Positions 13,242-15,903 of a stretch of 15,903 nt of DNA are shown in pieces; position 1 is the first letter of the stretch; each line of letters opens with the position of its first letter. Source of the DNA: Caldifarciminota bacterium (lineage in GTDB: Bacteria; Hydrothermota; UBA3072; WFRC01); assembly GCA_015486685.1 (NCBI GenBank), contig WFRC01000291.1, forward strand, positions 1 through 15,903, read 5' to 3'. The notes beneath the pieces were generated by a model. That model did not search any database. It was not told where the DNA came from and saw only the letters and a list, made by a program, of their open reading frames with translations. The translations under genes were made by a program, and so were the position numbers.

Positions 13242-13768
13242 TTCACTATCTCCTTCAACTGCTTCATACCAAAAAGCGCATCTGCGCCTGTGAGCGGCAT
13301 ATCAGGAAAAAACTTGCCCCCGTGAAGTTTCATCAAATTTAGTGAAACTACCAATTGTATAGCTCTTCTTGCAAAATATGTATAACCGACATCGGTTATT
13401 TTTGGAATGCTATCGGGCAAAGGCATATTTGATTGGTTAAAAAGTATTCTTGTCAAAAGAATTGCAAACTGGAATCTTTTTACGGTGTCGTGAGGATAAA
13501 ATTTGCCATCAGGAAACCTTTGCATAAGCCTATTTTTCACAACAAAATTGATTTCATTTCCCCTTCCCTGGAATACAACAGTAAATAAATATGCAAGGTC
13601 TCCTCTGGTGATACTATCCTTTGAAATAACCTCAAGAAAACGATAATCAGGCAAAGGAGTAGGTTTCTCTATTTCCTTTTTTCCTCCACATCCCGCAAGC
13701 AAAACAATAATCACCAAAAAATAGGGGTCAGGCATTGACAATTGACAATTCATTTTATTTTTTTTCAC
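13238..13768 (-). CDS. Lipoprotein with S-layer-homology-like repeats, 5' end altered by the transposase element
   Basis: From GTG 13766-13768 the protein has 176 residues with lipobox LLAGC (lipidated C27). After a Pro-rich linker come SLH-like units: ITRGDLAYLF, RFPDGKFYPHDTVKRFQFAILLTRIL, and then ITDVGYTYFARRAIQ through GKFFPDMPLTGADALFGM. SLH domains normally bind cell-wall polymers; in diderms they also occur on envelope lipoproteins. The 5' end is odd. Residues about 6-13 (MNCQLSMP) are encoded by the TTGACA repeat at the end of the RAYT element, and the gene overlaps the transposase 3' end by 14 bp. Alternative starts are ATG 13753 and ATG 13735. GTG is preferred because it supplies the positively charged n-region and has a GGTGGAT word upstream. 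The native start was probably lost. It overlaps recJ by 4 bp. Confidence 0.75.
   Translation of the reverse strand: MKKNKMNCQLSMPDPYFLVIIVLLAGCGGKKEIEKPTPLPDYRFLEVISKDSITRGDLAYLFTVVFQGRGNEINFVVKNRLMQRFPDGKFYPHDTVKRFQFAILLTRILFNQSNMPLPDSIPKITDVGYTYFARRAIQLVVSLNLMKLHGGKFFPDMPLTGADALFGMKQLKEIVK
13724..13750. repeat. Outer (3') repeat of the RAYT element
   Basis: GGGGTCAGG, CA, then two TTGACA words 7 bp apart (ATTGACA x2 + ATT at 13734-13750). It also encodes the first residues of the adjacent lipoprotein on the minus strand. Confidence 0.6.
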
Positions 13769-14660
13769 TGCTTATCCACCAAATATCAAATGTTTCCAAA
13801 AAGTTTTTTTTCTTCTTTATCTCCCTTTTGTAAAGTCTATTTGCTCCGGAAGACGAAACCTTTAATGTATTCCCTATTTGTTTCCATGTAAGATGTGCCC
13901 TATCTCTAAGAATAAAACATGCGGCTTTTCTGTACTCTTCCCTTGAATATTTCTTTATTTTTCCTCTTGTAATACCATAATGTTCCTCTAAGAATCGAGA
14001 TATTACATCTTTATCTATTTTTTCCTTTCTTATCTTTCTTCTTTCTTTATGTCTTTTTTTAAGAATATTCTTCATAAATGTTTTGGTGCCATACGCAAGA
14101 AAATCTTGAACCTTATGGAATTCTGGTGGTTCTTTTTTTAATCCTTCCATTGTAAACCTTCTAAAATCTTCTATATTTGAAAAATACGAAAGAACAAGTT
14201 CAGGAGAGATAAACCTTGCTTCCCCTATGTATTCCCTATAACTTGACCATTTATAATCCTCCGGAATACTTACCATCCCTGCATTTACAGGATTCAGATG
14301 GATGTATCTAACAACAGTAAGCAAATACTTTTCCCTATCTACAAGAATTGCGGAATGTCTCCCTTGAAGCAAATGGCCACTCCTGTTCCATTTTACATTA
14401 AACTCCTGCACATACCTTGTAAGCACTTCCTGCATAAGTTGAGAGAGCGGGATATTCCCTGTTTCAATAATAGAATGAATATGGTTATCCATCAAACAAT
14501 AGGCATGCATAACAAAGCCATCACGGTCAATTAGTTCAGAGAAAATTTCAAGAAAATTCTCTTTATCTTTTACATCTCTAAATATATTTTTACCTTCATT
14601 CCCTTTAACTATTACATGATGTAATGCGCCAGGGAAATCTATTCTTAATGGTCTTGGCAT
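13755..14660 (-). CDS. REP-associated tyrosine transposase (Y1/IS200-like, RAYT)
   Basis: The protein has 301 residues from ATG 14660. MPRPLRIDFPGALHHVIVKG is the standard RAYT N-terminus; the longer frame to TTG 14687 runs into the flanking repeat and is rejected. The HUH motif is DNHIHSII (H60, H62). The catalytic tyrosine is Y119 in RYIHLNPVNAG, and LLQGRHSAILVD (97-108) is conserved. The C-terminal part (about 212-285; DVISRFLEEHYGITRGKI, ACFILRDRAHLTWKQIGNTL) resembles a DnaA-type helix-turn-helix, as in one RAYT subgroup. RAYTs nick and join single strands at REP hairpins. The key residues are intact. The gene has no ribosome binding site; its -35 lies in the upstream repeat. It is followed by, and overlaps, the SLH lipoprotein. 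Confidence 0.93.
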   Translation of the reverse strand: MPRPLRIDFPGALHHVIVKGNEGKNIFRDVKDKENFLEIFSELIDRDGFVMHAYCLMDNHIHSIIETGNIPLSQLMQEVLTRYVQEFNVKWNRSGHLLQGRHSAILVDREKYLLTVVRYIHLNPVNAGMVSIPEDYKWSSYREYIGEARFISPELVLSYFSNIEDFRRFTMEGLKKEPPEFHKVQDFLAYGTKTFMKNILKKRHKERRKIRKEKIDKDVISRFLEEHYGITRGKIKKYSREEYRKAACFILRDRAHLTWKQIGNTLKVSSSGANRLYKREIKKKKNFLETFDIWWISSEKK

Positions 14661-14666
14661 ATCAGT

Positions 14667-14694
14667 AAAATAAGAACAAAAAAACAATTGTCAA
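14667..14694 (-). promoter_or_regulatory. Transposase promoter with -35 inside the repeat
   Basis: On the minus strand, TTGACA (14694-14689) belongs to the flanking repeat array. It is followed by 16 bp, TATTTT (14672-14667), ACTGAT and ATG at 14660. The geometry is the same as at the omptin gene, predicting a leaderless message. Confidence 0.5.
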
Positions 14695-14715
14695 ATTGTC
14701 AAGGGCGTGTTGCCC
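14685..14715. repeat. Outer (5') repeat of the RAYT element with hairpin
   Basis: ATTGTCAA occurs twice in tandem (14687-14694, 14695-14702), inverted relative to the copies at 13734-13750. It is followed by the small hairpin GGGC-GTGTT-GCCC. Confidence 0.6.
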
Positions 14716-14741
14716 AAATCGGCAAAAGAATTAGTAAAACT

Positions 14742-15048
14742 GCTGATACCTTAAACTCTACTAATGTTAGTATATCCTTACACCTATATGGAAATACTTT
14801 TTTCAAAATTTCTGTTATCCCTATTCTTTTCAATATCTCCTGCAAAAAGAAGGTATTGCCAAAGTCTAAAGCCCTTACAAACTTGTTATACTCCTTTTTG
14901 CTCGTTTGAATAATTTCCCCTGTTATTGGGTCTTTTCTCCCTGAATATTTCCTCTTTTGCCTCGGTTACCTCTTGTTCTTATCCCAATAACTCACAACTT
15001 CATACACATAAACCCTGTCTTTAATCTTTTATCCAATATTAAAGCCAT
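14742..15048 (-). pseudogene. Remnant of IS4/IS1634-like transposase (N-terminal part, broken)
   Basis: From ATG 15048 (AAGGTGA ribosome binding site upstream) the minus strand encodes MALILDKRLKTG. It then needs a one-base shift near 15012 to continue VYVYEVVSYWDKNKR. A stop TAA (14968-14966) stands where the family has Gln, and after it the frame resumes PRQKRKYSGRKDP...FGNTFFLQEILKRIG...ILTLVEFKVS. This is the N-terminal pattern of IS4-group/IS1634 transposases. Homology ends near 14742 and the DDE catalytic domain is missing; the RAYT element repeat begins 27 bp further on. Three independent lesions (frameshift, nonsense, truncation) show it is dead. Family assignment is from memory of the YVYESVSYWDKEKKQPRQKRKY pattern. 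Confidence 0.8.
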
Positions 15049-15059
15049 TATTCACCTTT

Positions 15060-15084
15060 ATAGTTATATCTGAAATATAACTAT
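15060..15084. repeat. 10-bp perfect inverted repeat upstream of the IS remnant
   Basis: ATAGTTATAT (15060-15069) and ATATAACTAT (15075-15084) flank CTGAA. The dyad sits just upstream of the remnant's ribosome binding site, so it may be an operator or mRNA hairpin of the old IS. The stretch 15085-15199 shows no gene; ATTTTGGCATTTTAGGATCAT near 15140-15160 may mark the old IS end, which I cannot confirm. Confidence 0.55.
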
Positions 15085-15199
15085 GATTTTAATGAAAGCC
15101 AGGTGTTTTTCTGCATTTTCTTAGATATGGTTATTAAAATTTTGGCATTTTAGGATCATACCCTTTCCATCGGAGGACTTCCAATATACAAAAAATAAC

Positions 15200-15228
15200 T
15201 TGAAAAAGGGGGAAACGGGTGTTATATT
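15200..15228 (+). promoter_or_regulatory. Promoter of the glutamine amidotransferase unit
   Basis: TTGAAA (15200-15205), 17 bp, TATATT (15223-15228), then 5 nt to an ATG at 15234 that opens a six-codon frame (MKKLNI, stop 15252-15254). The next ATG, 15258, begins the 41-codon ORF. Confidence 0.4.
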
Positions 15229-15257
15229 ATAAGATGAAAAAATTGAATATTTGAGAT

Positions 15258-15383
15258 ATGGAGACAAAGAAAGCATTCTTTAATTCTGTGCTGATTCTTG
15301 AAAGCTTAAAGGAAAAGCATAAATATAGGCTGGAAATTAAGACCTTAAATGAAGATATTATTAATAAATGCATACAGGGATAA
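15258..15383 (+). CDS. Hypothetical 41-residue small protein
   Basis: The frame encodes a charged, probably helical peptide beginning METKKAFFNSVLILESLKEK and ending at TAA 15381-15383. It lies just downstream of a candidate promoter and a six-codon mini-ORF (15234-15254), and overlaps the amidotransferase start by 35 bp. I do not recognise a family. It could be a real small gene, a coupling leader for the next gene, or the decayed end of a longer gene. Confidence 0.4.
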   Translation: METKKAFFNSVLILESLKEKHKYRLEIKTLNEDIINKCIQG

Positions 15384-15903
15384 AAGCAGAATAAAGACAC
15401 TGTTGGATTTTCTAAAGAAGGCAGTGGATGAGGTTATTGTAGTGGGTGATACGGATATCCCTGAAGATAATTTTTCTGGTGCAGTCATCTCCGGTTCTGA
15501 AAATCTTATTGCAAAAGGGGAGTATTCAGAATTTCTGGCGCAGTGGTTAAAATCTGTGGAGATTCCTGTTCTGGGTATCTGCTTCGGGCATCAAATTATC
15601 TCTTATGCCTATGGTGGAGTTATCAAGGATACAGGTAAACCATTAAAGAAAACCATTACAGTAGAGATACTAAACAAGGATAGAATATTTCAGGGTCTGC
15701 CAAAATATATTAAAGTATCAGAAAGTCATCAGGAATATGTGGATATAAAATCCATTAAGGATAAATTTGAAATTCTTGCAACATCAAAATTTACAGAGGT
15801 TGAGGCAATTGTTCACAAAAAACTCCCTATCTATGGTGTCCAGTTCCATATAGAGCGTTCAGGAGAGGTGGGTATGGCTGTCCTTGAAAATTTTTTGGGG
15901 ATA
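15349..15903 (+). CDS. Class I glutamine amidotransferase (GuaA-like GATase), 3' end beyond window
   Basis: A frame of 185 codons is open to the window edge. It starts MKILLINAYRDKSRIKTLL, a Rossmann-like beta-strand start. The nucleophile elbow is PVLGICFGHQ (C78) and the second catalytic motif is GVQFHIE (H167, E169), completing the Cys-His-Glu triad. SESHQEYV (124-131) matches the SHxD/E substrate loop of GMP-synthase-type amidotransferase domains. The domain releases ammonia from glutamine for a synthetase partner; the partner is not visible. Stand-alone GuaA-like GATases are common, but since the gene is cut off, a fused second domain cannot be excluded. No clear ribosome binding site precedes ATG 15349; coupling with the overlapping small ORF is likely. 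Confidence 0.85.
   Translation, partial: MKILLINAYRDKSRIKTLLDFLKKAVDEVIVVGDTDIPEDNFSGAVISGSENLIAKGEYSEFLAQWLKSVEIPVLGICFGHQIISYAYGGVIKDTGKPLKKTITVEILNKDRIFQGLPKYIKVSESHQEYVDIKSIKDKFEILATSKFTEVEAIVHKKLPIYGVQFHIERSGEVGMAVLENFLGI

Larger units (their letters stand above)
13721..14715 (-). mobile_element. RAYT transposase with flanking inverted TTGACA repeats
   Basis: The transposase gene lies between inverted arrays: ATTGACA-ATTGACA-ATT (13734-13750) preceded by GGGGTCAGG (13724-13732), and CAATTGTCAAATTGTCAA (14685-14702) followed by GGGC-GTGTT-GCCC (14703-14715). One side abuts a broken IS transposase, the other enters the lipoprotein signal peptide region. RAYTs are known as domesticated or semi-mobile partners of REP palindromes; whether this copy moves is unknown. 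Confidence 0.6.

Noticed and set aside
14661..14687. Longer RAYT start at TTG 14687
   Set aside because: The extra residues are read from the flanking repeat and promoter; the family N-terminus MPRPLRI begins at ATG 14660.
14688..14909. 73-codon plus-strand frame
   Set aside because: Antisense to the RAYT repeat and the IS remnant; no initiation signal.

Overview
The window is AT-rich and gene-dense. It comes from a bacterium with an outer membrane: it encodes a signal-peptide outer-membrane protein, an omptin-type beta-barrel protease ending in Phe, and two lipoproteins. The genes suggest an uncultured, deep-branching diderm (a WOR-3/Stahlbacteria-like lineage is a guess from protein style, not shown by the sequence). 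EndoQ, a FolP with a long N-terminal extension and a DUF401 permease also fit such a lineage.

Layout. 1-545: 5' part of an outer-membrane protein gene (minus), directly downstream of tRNA-Lys(UUU) and probably transcribed with it. 685-2704: divergent transglutaminase-like protein (minus) and DUF401 permease (plus). 2705-3114: no gene; degenerate heptamer repeats, two palindromic elements, and a promoter with two operator-like palindromes. 3115-4458: AAA ATPase/DUF4143. 4576-7323: folP, a nitroreductase apparently starting at ATT, and an acyl-CoA dehydrogenase-like protein without the usual catalytic Glu. 7324-7773: no gene; hexamer, octamer and inverted heptamer repeats, then a solitary copy of a sequence resembling the ends of the window's transposase element. 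7774-9348: omptin (plus) convergent with a lipoprotein cyclophilin (minus). 9546-11657: EndoQ, HIT hydrolase and a small bPH-like membrane protein. 11631-14660, all minus: RAYT-type Y1 transposase, SLH-like lipoprotein, recJ. 14742-15048: remnant of an IS4/IS1634-like transposase. 15258-15903: a small ORF overlapping a class I glutamine amidotransferase that runs off the window.

Two patterns cross the window. First, several genes that begin transcription units show TTGAC(A/T)-N16/17-(-10)-N5 to N7-ATG with little or no room for a 5' leader, which predicts leaderless mRNAs. Many operon-internal genes instead carry a Shine-Dalgarno sequence. Second, the intergenic DNA is rich in 6-8 bp degenerate tandem words, different at each locus. 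The RAYT gene is bracketed by inverted arrays of such words (TTGACAAT), and a transposase-free copy of the same architecture lies near 7.6 kb.

Functional links: EndoQ (cleavage at deaminated bases) and RecJ (5'-3' ssDNA exonuclease) are DNA-repair genes in neighbouring converging units. EndoQ ends in a possible sliding-clamp motif. Omptin, the cyclophilin, the SLH lipoprotein and the first OMP are envelope genes.
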